This document shows positions 43,843 through 55,900 of a stretch of 64,000 nucleotides of DNA, in pieces; the first letter of the stretch is position 1; each line of letters starts with the position of its first letter. The DNA is from Bombyx mori (Eukaryota > Arthropoda > Insecta > Lepidoptera > Bombycidae): NCBI RefSeq assembly GCF_030269925.1, contig NC_085111.1, positions 8,734,142 through 8,798,141 on the forward strand, given 5' to 3'. A program made the translations under genes and the position numbers. The notes under the pieces are model-generated. The model made no database searches and was not told where the DNA came from. It worked only from the letters and a program-made list of their open reading frames with translations.

Positions 43843-44389
43843 TGCTGAAACCACACAGCCATAAAATGATGTCTACTTCAAATTGGAGTATGGTAACTGA
43901 CAGAGATAATTGTTAGGTGCCGACTGGGTCGAATCATAATATTACGAAGCTATACACATCTCTCAACTATACCACTTCGTGTAAAAAGCAAGAAGTCAGC
44001 TTTTACAAATATTATTATTTACATTTGCTTTCCTTCGCTACGTGTGTCATCATGGTACAAACTTTGTAGGGCACTTTAAAATAATATTTTTCTCTACGCC
44101 CACATAACAAAGATGTGGCTTCTGTGTATGACGGTGTTCGCAATTTCAAAGTGTAGCTGTAGAAATTCACACGTGTGTGCGACTTTATTTTCTCACTTGA
44201 TCAAAGTGGGTGAACGTGCACGCAACAGAACTTAAGTATGTTGATATTGCAACACTTGCTAGCCAGACTGTTCGATCTACTGTTAAATATCATTGTTAAT
44301 TGATTGTATGTATTTTCAGTGTTTTGGGGAAGTATATTATCCATACCATTCCATGATTAGAATACGGCTTAAATGAAAAAAAAAAAGTA

Positions 44390-44636
44390 TTTTTATTTTT
44401 TATTGCTTAGATGTGTGGACGAGCTCACAGCCCACCTGGTGTTAAGTGGTTACTGGAGCCCATAGATATCTACAACGTAAATGCCGCCACCCTCCTGGAG
44501 ATATGAGTTCTAAAGTCTCAGTATAGTTAGTTACAACAGCTGCCCCACCTTTCAAACCGAAATGCATTACTGCTTCACGGCAGAAATAGGGTGGTGGTAC
44601 CTACCCGTGCGGACTCACAAGAGGTCCTACCACCAG
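44390..44636 (-). mobile_element. 5'-truncated Bm1-type SINE
   Basis: Minus strand, poly-T and gcttagatgtgtggacgagc to gaggtcctaccaccag. Confidence 0.9.
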
Positions 44637-44639
44637 CAA

Positions 44640-46461
44640 AAAATCGAGTAGTAAAAGCATCGAATATGAACGCATAACTGCACCAGATTACTGTCGCCAT
44701 TATAAACGTCGCTATTTTGTTTGTTTGAGTGTTCACGTAATATAGAGAACCGATGGTCAAAAATAGTCAAGAAAACTGGAACATTTTTGCAATTTTGATT
44801 TGAATATTTTGAGATAAATTTGAAATAACGAATCTTTATTTTTTGACTGAATCGGTGGAAGAGTAGTTGGTGACCCTGAATGCTGGATAAAAGGTCGTTA
44901 ATTCGATTCACCTCACACCAACGTTCGTTTGACGACAGGCATGTTCGCTCTGTGTCCAGCTATCTCAATAATTATGTGTATAATAATTCTTATGTAGGTA
45001 GGTATTTGGTTCCCATAGTAGGTACAGGAAAAACTAAATTGGAGCCAAATGATCGTGTGTGATTTTCCTCCGATTATTTATTTGCTTGGTTATATAAATA
45101 TCTCATAAATAAATATTCAGAAATAGTTTATATAAAAACAATCGGGGACAATTTAATACATTTATATATTTAGTTACACATAAATTTAATGTAATTATTG
45201 TTTTTGTTGTTGTTGTTGTTGTTGTTGTTAACTGGCATTATTCCGCTACGATAGTTATTCGTAGTAATAATGGAAGATAAAGTCTCATTTTCATTGATAC
45301 AATCGAATTCTGACGCATGAAACTGATGTTTCGTTTCAATTTATTTTTCAAGAAAAGAACAGAAATAAAGTGAAGTGAAGTAAAATATTTGATGTCACCA
45401 TAATAACATGATGAGTCATGACTTTCCTACAATAGTCTTACATTTGGTATTCTAATTGGCAGCCCATTAGCAATACTCGTCATCGAATTAGATTTGAAAG
45501 AAATTGACCCTTAATATTTAAGCGTGCAATACTGGTTCTTGCTTGTTTATAAAGTGTTACTTTCGACTTTACTATTATTATCTTTACTATTATTATTATT
45601 TCGATTATGCAACCATCTGAAATGAGGTCCAACTAAATCTAATTCTATCACCAAAAATATACAGTTTTACATAACTAATTCCGCGATTTCCGAAAGATCG
45701 CATCACTCATACACTTCTGGGTAACGTTATGCGTCTCTTCTATAAATTTCAAACTCTTCAAAATTTGCAGACAGGTGAATCACGTAATTTATTGCAGACA
45801 ACACAAATAAACAAATTGAAGCCGTCATCAAACTATTAATTAGTTACTCTCATCTCGCTAGTAAATGCGTTAGGCATAAAAATGTGGCATAATATTTACA
45901 TGAAGGCTAATAAATCGTGAATAACTTTGTTTATTTCGTGGCTCTTGTGGTTGGTGTTGCTATTAATAACAGGTTTTTTTTTTGTTTTGGAACCACAGCC
46001 TTTTGTATATTATCACAACTCAATATTCGTCACAAATCTAAAAACCAATAAGTTGTTTGGATTCACCAATGAAATAACCTAAGTAGTAACAAGAAGAACA
46101 CTATCGAATATAATTCTGTCATGTGGATGACATTCAAAACATTAACCATTGTGAAGACTATTATATTTTAATGATCGCTTGAAATCAATTTACAACGCTG
46201 GCATAGTGAAAATTCTAATAATTTTTTTGAATATTGCTTTAGGAACAATACATAGCTTTTAGAGATTAAATAGTAACTATTAATCAATTAATTTCACGTT
46301 TAATAATTTACTAGATGATTTTTTTTTGATAACGCCATCTTGGTGTGTCTTTAAAGCAGTTAGTTGCCCTCAATTAAGAAAAATAGTATTATTATTCGCC
46401 AATAGATGTCGGGAAGAGTTGATTATTGAAAACACGAATAAAACAACATTTTCTGAAAATA
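44640..46461. other. Unassigned intergenic DNA with (TTG)n microsatellite
   Basis: A (TTG)n tract of about eight units lies at 45206-45230. Otherwise AT-rich with nothing recognised. Confidence 0.4.
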
Positions 46462-46590
46462 AATCGTAGCTAGATCGATTTATCACCCCCGAAATCCCCT
46501 GTATACTAAATTTTATGAAAATCGTTGGAGCCGTTTCCGAGATTCAGATTATATATATACAAAAATTGGTCGTTTAAAGGTATAAAATAA
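46462..46590 (+). repeat. Possible Helitron-like repeat fragment
   Basis: tgaaaatcgttggagccgtt and the following ccgagattcagattatatat resemble the 'aatcggtc..ccgtttc..gagat' block shared by short lepidopteran repeats at 50733-51120. Confidence 0.4.
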
Positions 46591-49458
46591 GATTGTTTCA
46601 AATATTATGCACTTTAACCGAAGAGATTATTTGCCCTTGATCGAAACTAGAAAGTGCGTGACTGCTTTCTTCTCACCATGGATTGTCGATACGGTTACAA
46701 TTTCTTCGATTTCACATTTATCTCATTCATTAGATTCACATCGGTTTGAATACGACAAAAATCACGACCTAAAATCGTTTTTACAATCTCGTGTTTTAAA
46801 AACTCTATTACTTTTATCTAAACTAAAGAAACTAAAAATAAACGACTCTTCTTTGCACGATGTAGACTAATTTCATTCTATTAGATCTTTAAAAAGTTTT
46901 TATAAAGCGATTGACTAGTCTTACCGTTATATTCAAAATCACCGCTTTACAACAGAAAGCACAATTATGTTTATTATTAGCTACAGTCGCATGTATGTAG
47001 TATTAGATATATGATATTTAGCTTCATATTACGGTAATACATTAACAAACGAGGAAGTATATTGTGTGGCGCGGCAGCTTGTTATTTCCTCCGAGGGCAA
47101 ACGGTGTCAATTTACGACATTGCACAAAACGAACACTAAAATTAACATACGTACCTATTCAAAACGTATATCTATTGATGCATTCTTTATGAAAATTAAA
47201 CTGTCTGATTTTATATCTAAATAGTAAATGATTAACATGTTTTTCTTTGTACGTAAATGACGTTTTCATACTTTGTATTTTGTACTGCTCGTATTATTTA
47301 AATAGTCACGAAAACCAGTTTTACGAGCGAAAGGGTCTGGTTAGTCACTACATACTTGTATTTATTTCGCACAAGTCAGCACTTAAGAGGCTTGAATTCC
47401 TACAATCGTGCACCCAATGCCATGCGCACGCCCGGCGACCCTGACTTCATATTATATTATACTCTCTAATCCCGTGAAAGGATTGCATTATGCATCACTA
47501 ATAAGGTTTCGTTTCACTACAGAACTACACTACTACAAAATTCTAAATCCATTGTCTGACATTTTGTAAGCACCCATCAAGGTTTTTGTACCGTGGTATG
47601 CGATTACTTTTATACCATTGTTTATGGTCGTTACAGCTTGTACAAAAAGTTGATGACACCCGCTCTGTTTGGTAAAATATTAGTGGTTTTTTTTTTACGC
47701 TTTCACCACTTTACGTGTATAAAATTGATTACTTACACCGTACAATAAATCACTTCTCGCGGCAATGGGTTTCATGGTCGCTTAATGATGGCATTATTTC
47801 AAATTGGCTATTACGCAGTTACCTTATCCAACTGGACAAAACTTATATTCATGCTTCTCCTAACGTAAACACGAATACATTTTAATGCCTTGCTATTATA
47901 ACGTTGCGCGTGAGTAAAATAGTAAAATTTTACCGATAATGCTATCGTATTTAACCTAAAAAAAAATTTTATGTTTCAAACAGTGAACGGTAAATGTCTA
48001 AAATTATTGTCTGTAGTCGATATCTTCTCCTTCTTATAGAAAGTGCCAGAAAAAAGCAGGAAGTTTCGACAGTTATTATTAAAATACAATATAAACAGCA
48101 AAACATGGGAGCATTCAACTTGGTGTTTATAATGCTTACGCGTGTGAAACACACTGCCCGCTGCAACTCGATAGAGATGTTTGGAATACATTCGCTGAAT
48201 TATTTCACGTTAATTGCTCTTCGTGTGTAGGTACCTAAAATGCGATAATTGGAAGTCGTGAGCTTATCTCGCTACACGGGGAGGAACTTAACAACTATGG
48301 CAATTAAGGACTAAGCTGCAAAGCATTAAAGCAACTAATATTAACTGGTTTTTATTCAACATAGTTCATTTTACAACTAGAATATTGATGAGTATATCTC
48401 ATAGTTAAAACTTTAACGACTTAATCTCGTGTTCATTTTAATTTTATTGTCTCTGACATTTGGGATACCTTGTAATAACGAAATTATTAATTATTAGTAA
48501 GCAATCCACTAAATTAAAAGATAAAACGACTTAATTTTTTATTTCCTGCAATGTATAGAATAAATTCAAAAAGTTTCGTACTTTCTACATACCAATACAC
48601 TGGCTGTTCGAAAAATTAAATTAAACATTCATTAAAAATCTAATTGACGATATAAATATAAATTCTTGTCTACAAAGTCAATACGGTCGTTATTCGTAAC
48701 AAAACAAATAGTGAAAGTGTCGCACTTAGAACCGCGTCCGTCACAAAGCCATCCATTATTTAGCGTGAAAACATTTTAATACTAGTATTAACGTTGCATC
48801 AGACTAATTACCGGTGCCACTTATGATGATGGATTATAATATATGAGTTCAATGTTCTATCTGGCTTCGATTTACTAAAATATCATTAGCTAATGAGATC
48901 GTTCTGCGGTAGCACGCATGAGTTGCGAACAAGTATTTACTTTTTTGCTGAAAATGTTTTTATTCCACAATTTTTTGAAACATTACTTAGTGATGTTTTT
49001 TTTTTTTAAATAAATTACTATCCTATAACCTGCTAACTAGTAAATTAAACTTTCCTGTATCATCGAAAGCTTTGTTTTTGTTTATTACGATTAAAAACAT
49101 AAATAAAATAGTTATACATTTTTCTCCTGTAAAACAATTAGTAATGTTATAATTTTAAGAGAGCTAAGATATATAAAATAGTACGATAATGCATGGTGGA
49201 AGCCTCTTCCAAAATCGAATCGGCAATTTGCAACAAAAAACAGCATATATTTGGTACGCTAATCACACATCGGTCTCTGTTTTAATGGAAATACAATAAC
49301 ATACATAAACTATGATATGAAATGCCAGAGTACGGTGATAATTGCGTCGAAGATTGGATTCGATTATCAGCGAGAGAGTCATGAGTAGCTCCAGATAGAG
49401 GAAGGCTCTCATAACGTAAAATTTGCTAAAACGGTTATTATTATGTACTTATCACTAC
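46591..49458. other. Unassigned intergenic DNA
   Basis: AT-rich. A chance-looking 87-codon frame lies at 46607-46870 (+), and small overlapping frames at 47969-48230. None has recognisable features. Confidence 0.4.
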
Positions 49459-49668
49459 ATAGTATAAAACAAAGTCGCTTTCTCTGTCCCTATATCCCTA
49501 TGTATGCTTAAATCTTTAAAACTACGCAACGAATTTTGATGCGATTTTTTTTAGTAGATAGAGTGATTGAAGAGGAAGATTTATATGTATAATAACATCC
49601 ATTAAATAGTGGAGAAATCAATAATAAATTACAGTTTCCGAAGCGAAGCGAGGGCGGGTCGCTAGTTT
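49459..49668 (-). mobile_element. Short Helitron-like repeat ending CTAG
   Basis: From agtataaaacaaagtcgctt to gcgggtcgctag. It is a typical short non-coding repeat; on the minus strand it starts ctagcgacccgcc. Confidence 0.55.
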
Positions 49669-49965
49669 GCTATAAATAAAATTTAACCTTTTTGAACAAT
49701 AAAATTCAAATAATTTGCAAAAATACACAACCCAAATACATAAAGAGCATGTAACACTTCCAATTTTATTACATCATCTGCCATTATAATCTAAGCCAAA
49801 GTTATAGCGTTCGTTTATGCAGATTATTATAGATATTTCATAAAAAGGTTAGTGTTAACAGTCGTAGTCGGTTATCGGTTTACCTACTTTTCAAATTCAA
49901 TTAAATACGGTTCATTTGAAACCTGTTTGTTTACACTTTGAGTCTTCTGCAAATTCTAAATCTAT

Positions 49966-50065
49966 ATGGGTGACGCATTTACGTGGTAGATGTCTATGGG
50001 TTCTAGTAACCACTTAATAATAGGTGGGCTGTGAGCTCGTCCACCCATCTGAGCAATAAAAAAAA
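49966..50065 (+). mobile_element. Bm1-type SINE 3' fragment
   Basis: From atgggtgacgcatttacgtg to cccatctgagcaataaaaa. Confidence 0.82.
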
Positions 50066-50466
50066 TATCCTAAATGTCTTTATGATCAGGACACGTTACG
50101 GTGAATTGATCACCACACGGATAGTTCTGTTTTATACCTAACGGAAATCATAAAAATTATGACTTTGACAACTTTAGTTTTACCAAAAGCGCATAGTCAA
50201 TAACTATTGACATATCGATCGGTAGCGGCAAACATTACATACATATTTCAAATAACAGTTACTGTTCAAATATTTTAACAGAATCACGGTGACTGGTTAC
50301 GACATTTCCACTCTTCACGCTACGGAATTCGAAACAGGAATGAAAGGTTTATCTTTAGCGGTATTTCTGTTTAATCTATAATCTGTTGAGTTTCCAAATA
50401 ACTCCTTGAGTAAATTGGACTCCTTGAATACCTTAAATTTTATTTTTATTAATTTATTTTATTATT

Positions 50467-50490
50467 ATTTATTTATTTATTTATTTATTT
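50467..50490 (+). repeat. (TTTA)n microsatellite
   Basis: About six units of attt. Confidence 0.85.
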
Positions 50491-50732
50491 AATATATTTT
50501 GTATACACAGCTGTTAGAAAAACACGACAATAAGGATACAGCGTACAGGGGCACTGCTTATATCATGCTGAAATCTCTTCCAGTAGGCCCCCAAAAGGAA
50601 AGAAGAATTAGGAACACAAACCTAGAGCATACAGTAAACATTACATATAATAATATATACATATTACAAGATACAAAACAATATATATACATACAAATAC
50701 ACACACACACATACATATATATATATTATCTA

Positions 50733-51120
50733 CTAGCTGACCCGGCAAACATTGTTTTGCCATATATAAGATTTCTAGGGAATTCCTAGTGTAGAAAAAA
50801 AAAAAAACTTATTGTAAGTGTGTAAGGATGTGGTAAATGAGTGAAAGAGGCATGTAGCGCTGTGAACGTTGAGGGAATATATTATAAAAATAACAAAACC
50901 TCATTCAACCACATAATACCTCATAATAACAAAAAAAAAAGTCCAAATAAAAAAAAAATGTTAGGGGTGGACAACCCTAATCACTTAGGGGTATGAAAAA
51001 TAGATAGTAGCTGATTCTCAGGCTTACTGAATATGCATAAAAAATTTCATGAGAATCGGTCAAGCGGTTTCGGAGGAGTATGGGAACGAACATTGTGACA
51101 CGAGAATTTTATATATTAGA
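50733..51120 (+). mobile_element. Helitron-like repeat beginning CTAGCTGACCCGGC
   Basis: Starts ctagctgacccggcaaacat and ends ...tttatatattaga. It contains the block gagaatcggtcaagcggttt, which is common in short lepidopteran repeats. Non-coding. Confidence 0.65.
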
Positions 51121-52735
51121 TATAAATATTATTTTTTTATTGATTTTTTTTATTTAACAAAACATAGTTTATGTTTGTTCCCAAAATTATAGTGTCATTA
51201 GTAGTGCAACGTTGTCCGTACCTTTATGCCGAGTTTCCAGAGTGCAGATTATAGTCTTCGCTCCGTTTATAATCTTCTAATGCACCTGTTGACAGAGTGA
51301 GAAACTTGTCCGATAGACAATGAAGTGAAATCTGCGTCCGGTTTTGGTATTATTATAGATGTATTTTTATTAGTGCAAATGGGCAGACTAAGTGACGTTA
51401 AACAGTTACCACAGCTCATTTACATCACATCATGAGTTCGCCAAATGGACACATTAGTTTTAAATCTCAGTTCCGTTGGAATTATGGTTAGTTATTCCTC
51501 TCGTCATTACGAAATTGTTGCCGAACAGAAATTTGTATAATAAACCTACATAATCTTATTTGCTAAAATATATAATACTAAAAAATAATTATCACCTTAA
51601 TTATTTTAATTCGTTTGTATATAATAGTTATGTTGTGATACGCAATGAGTAAATTCTTAACAGCATCTATTCATATAACTGTGACTAATATTGAATAATC
51701 TTTGTTTTTCCTTTTTAGTGACTCCAGGTAGCACGCATTTTGAATAATTTCCTGTCAATTAAGCGATAAATGATAGCGATCATTAATTCTGCACCAAATT
51801 AACTATATCTCATTCGTTAGTTACATAAATTTTAATATTTATATTTATGATTTATTTAAATACTTCGTTTCGTCATAGCTCGACATTAAGCAGACTGAAT
51901 AAAATATAATACATTTCACTTTCTATTCCAATTCCTTGTCAACTAAAGGCATATTACACTATCAATCATTTTATTCGATGATTAATTAGATTGATATTAT
52001 TAAATTAGTTGTAATTTCGTAACAAAATAATTTTAGTGTAAGAGCACAAACGGCAGACATGGGCGCATTAGTTTACATGCTTAAGAATCTCGAAAGTTGT
52101 GTGCTTTAAAAATATCTCTCTAAATTTAGTTTTATTAACGTAATTTCTCTATCAGGTTTAGCGAAACGCTTTTTCGCTTAACGACTTCTTATTTTATCTA
52201 CCGAATTAAAAGTGAAATAAAATTGAATTTTTAATTCTTAAAATAGTCCGTTTCTTATTAATGTAATTATTCGTCGGTGCATAAGTGCTCTGATATTATG
52301 TGCACACTCACATACTCTGAAATAGCATAACATATGTAGCGTATCAAACAGGACTCGGCATCCTTCTTTTGCCGACCTACTGCTAGATCCTTGAAGGGCT
52401 ATTCTGGCTTCACCGGATGTGCAAACGCGTTCATAGGGCTAAGCCTGAAAAAGTTTGCTTACATTGGCCGTAGCAGTAGTTATAATAACATTTTAGTACA
52501 AACTGGTTAACAACAGATACACTGAATTGAAATAACGCAGTTTAAATTTGAATAAATCTAATTCTGGATCCTTCACTTTAACGATTGATAATCTCACTAC
52601 GTGTTTGTTACACTGTTCTAATCGCTTATAAATATAGAATATTAAAATAGTTATAGCCCAAAAAATGTATTATAATTTAGTAGAGAAAATTATTTGGTAT
52701 TAGATTACTACTGATTTCTATTTCGTTAATTTCAG
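51121..52735. other. Upstream of the NINAC coding start
   Basis: AT-rich. A TATA-like cttataaatata lies at about 52625, and an acceptor-like tttcgttaatttcag ends at 52735. A slightly GC-richer patch lies at 52350-52450 with no assignment. Confidence 0.4.
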
Positions 52736-52758
52736 ATGCGGTCAAATAAAACTTAGCC

Positions 52759-52923
52759 ATGCGAAGCGACATGGCATATCGCGGGCTGTCCCAACATGTG
52801 GAACTAGACCGAGCTGCCGATCCTCGGGACAGATTCACGTTGCAGGAACTCATCGGCGAAGGCACATATGGCGAAGTATACTGTGCCAGAGATAAAAAGT
52901 CTGGTAGACGTGTAGCAGTCAAG
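52759..52923 (+). CDS. ninaC: NINAC-like exon 1 (residues 1-55)
   Basis: ATG in gccATGcga; donor AAG|gtaaac. It encodes the glycine loop and catalytic Lys55. A 6-codon upstream ORF (52736-52756) ends two bases before this ATG. Confidence 0.92.
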
Positions 52924-55900
52924 GTAAACTATAACAATAGGGGTTAAAGTATGAAATTGCCGTTTTATTGTAATATGTACTTCGAATTGACAAGAACTTT
53001 CATGGTTTGATATTTTTGAGTGAAACTTTTTTCAAATGGTACCTATGAGGTTCTTCTTTTAGAAATGTGCAACATTCGATTATCGACTTTCAGTTGTTTT
53101 TGAAGTGAAAACTTCTTTAGAATCGTTGTGATTTCAAACCGGATGCAACGGAAAAAACGACAGGTAAGAGACACAAATACAAAAATGTGTAGGATGAAGC
53201 CAGCAAAGAATGAGACAGAAATATACATACTATTTAATAGAGCGCCATCTGTGAGATTTTTTAATACTAACGTGTGTATGAAAGCTCTTGTAGTGAATTT
53301 TAATTTAGGATTATACGTGAAATTAAAATATCAATTCACAGAGGGCGCTACCTTACAATTATTTACTAATGACAAAATTTTACATATACATAAATTTTAC
53401 ATTTTCATGTTAATTTAGAGTTTTTGTTTTATTATTATTATTATTTGATTTTTTGTTATTATTATTATTATTATTGTTTTTGTTTTATTAATTTATTTAA
53501 TTATTATTTTTATTTCATTTTAGTATAAATGAAATGTTAATGCAATGTAATGAAGACGTGTAATATGGATGTAAAATCTGAAGTAAGTTAAATAAAAATA
53601 AAAAATACTTAAGACGTTTAGGATAATTGTATTTTAATTTTGGAAGGTTTCACTTCTACCACGTGTGAATTGCACACATTTTGTTTTTTTTATTCAGCTT
53701 AGACAAGAGAGATGGATACTTCGAAAATTCGAGTGATTTTTTAATACGAGTTCCGACGCGGAACTAACGCTGCAGAAACAGCTCGCAATATCAATGTTGC
53801 GTTAGGAAAGTCTGCTAATGAACGCACCGTGCTATTTTGGTTTTAAACGATTTCGTGATGGAAATTTTGATTTGAAGAACGTACCAGGTGGAAGACCGCC
53901 CACACATGTGAACAACAATGAATTGAAAGAGATGGTTGAAGCCGATCCGGGCCAAACGACCAAGGAATTAGCGGCATGGTTTCATTACCTTACCAATAAT
54001 ACTGACTCAATTGCATCAAATAAATATTTTTTTTTATGAAAAATGGATGGAAAATAATTTGACTGATCTGCAGAAAGAAACGCGTGTTGAAACTTGTGTT
54101 GCCTTGTTGAATCGATACAGAAATGAAGGAATATTAGATCTAATTGTGACATGTGGATTTTTTACGATAACAGCAAGCGAAAAATGCAATGGCTGACCCC
54201 AGGTCAAACGCCGCAACAGTGTCCTAAAGCAAAGCTTACCAAATAAAATGGTAATGGTAACTGTTTGGTGGTCTCAGCATGGTGTTATTCACTATAGATT
54301 TCCCCGATCTGGCCAAACAATAAAGGCAGATGCTTACTGTGCCGAACTTCGAACAATGATAGCAACTTGTAGTGAAACAGCCCTGACCCATGAATCGATC
54401 TTCACTATTATTGCTCAATGATAGCGCGAGACTCATACAGCACGAGAAACCGTTTTAACTCTACAGGAACTGCAATTAGAAACCATTTCTCACCCTCCGT
54501 ATTCGCCAGACCTTGCTCCAACGGACTACCATTTTTTTCGTGATTTGGACAATTTTCTACGCGATAAAAAGTTTTCTTCCCAGGAGGAAGTACAAAATGC
54601 TTTCACACAGTTTGTAGAATCTAAATCACCCGAGCTATATCGCAAAGTCATAAATGACCTTCCTATTAGATGGCAGCAATGTATCGATAATAATGGTAGA
54701 TATTTTGATCAAATAACTATGTTAAATGAAGAAAAAAAAACGAATTATAATTTTTCAGTACAGATCGGCAATTTCATACTTTAACCTCTAATATAAATTG
54801 TGATAGATATATTACATATGACCGTCCATTTTTTTATCAAAGTTCTTTGCGCAACTTTATATTCCAGAATCATTCGTGCAACATGAAATTTTTATGACTT
54901 AGTTTATTTTTTGCATAGAAAATCTACGGAAATACGGAACACAAACACGCAAGAAACAAACAGTGCGAAATTCGTATTGATTAAGTTACAAATCGCGTGA
55001 CTCCCCCACAGATCCGTGTATTAGTCACAAGAAAGTTGTCGACCTTATCTGGCACAATCGATCACGTCAGCATTATTATACTCCCATAGCTTTTACTGCG
55101 AACGACTTCTACAAGCCAAGTATGCCAATTGCTATTTTCGTTGCGAACGTGACCTTTAAATAAACAATTTGTAGGGGGACCACAAACATTCATAAACAAC
55201 ACTGAAATAATCCGAGAGGAAAACTACATTGTTCGTAAAATAAATACGAGTAACTACATTAAAAATTCTGCAGGCAAATATCTCTATAAAATACTACGGC
55301 CTAAGTTTCTTAGACGATCTAGTTACGTTTAAATTATGTTTATTGTAATTTAAATTTTAAGTAGCTTTTATAAAACGTCTATTTATAACTTAATTAATGC
55401 ACCCGCAACCTAAGCAGGCATGACTATTTTACAGTTTACACGGTGAACAATGAATTGGTCAGCACATATTTTATGGTGGTATTGTTAACACACTATTCAT
55501 AATTGATTGTATAGATGTTATCTCAAAAAACATTGATGTCAAGGCCATAAAACAATGCAGACTTTTTGCGCCTCACCATTTGCACGATTATTCGGAGTTG
55601 CATATTATTATTTTGAATATGAATTTTATTGTGGCTTTAATACTAATTTGGCTTTTTCAAATGTAGATCTTGGAAAACATAGCTGAAAATATAGAAGAAA
55701 TCGAAGAAGAGTTTCTAGTTTTTAGAGACTTGTCTAGTCATCCGAATATACCGGAGTTTTTTGGTTTGTTCTTGAAACGCGGCGCCAGCTCAGACGACGA
55801 CCAAATATGGTTTGTGATGGAGGTCAGTCTATTTTACTTTTGAATGACTTCATTATTTCTTTGGGCGACTACTTATATAGACTTTGTTACAGCTGTGCAC

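Noticed and set aside
46607..46870. 87-codon ORF as a gene
   Set aside because: No domain, no splice or poly-A context, and simple hydrophobic/Lys/Leu composition. It fits a chance frame.
48000..48230. Overlapping small ORFs on both strands
   Set aside because: No features, AT-rich, and conflicting frames.
53043..53418. ORFs in NINAC intron 1
   Set aside because: They lie between good donor and acceptor sites of the kinase exons and lack family features. One spans inverted gagcgccatctgtgag-like repeats, so repeat DNA is likelier.
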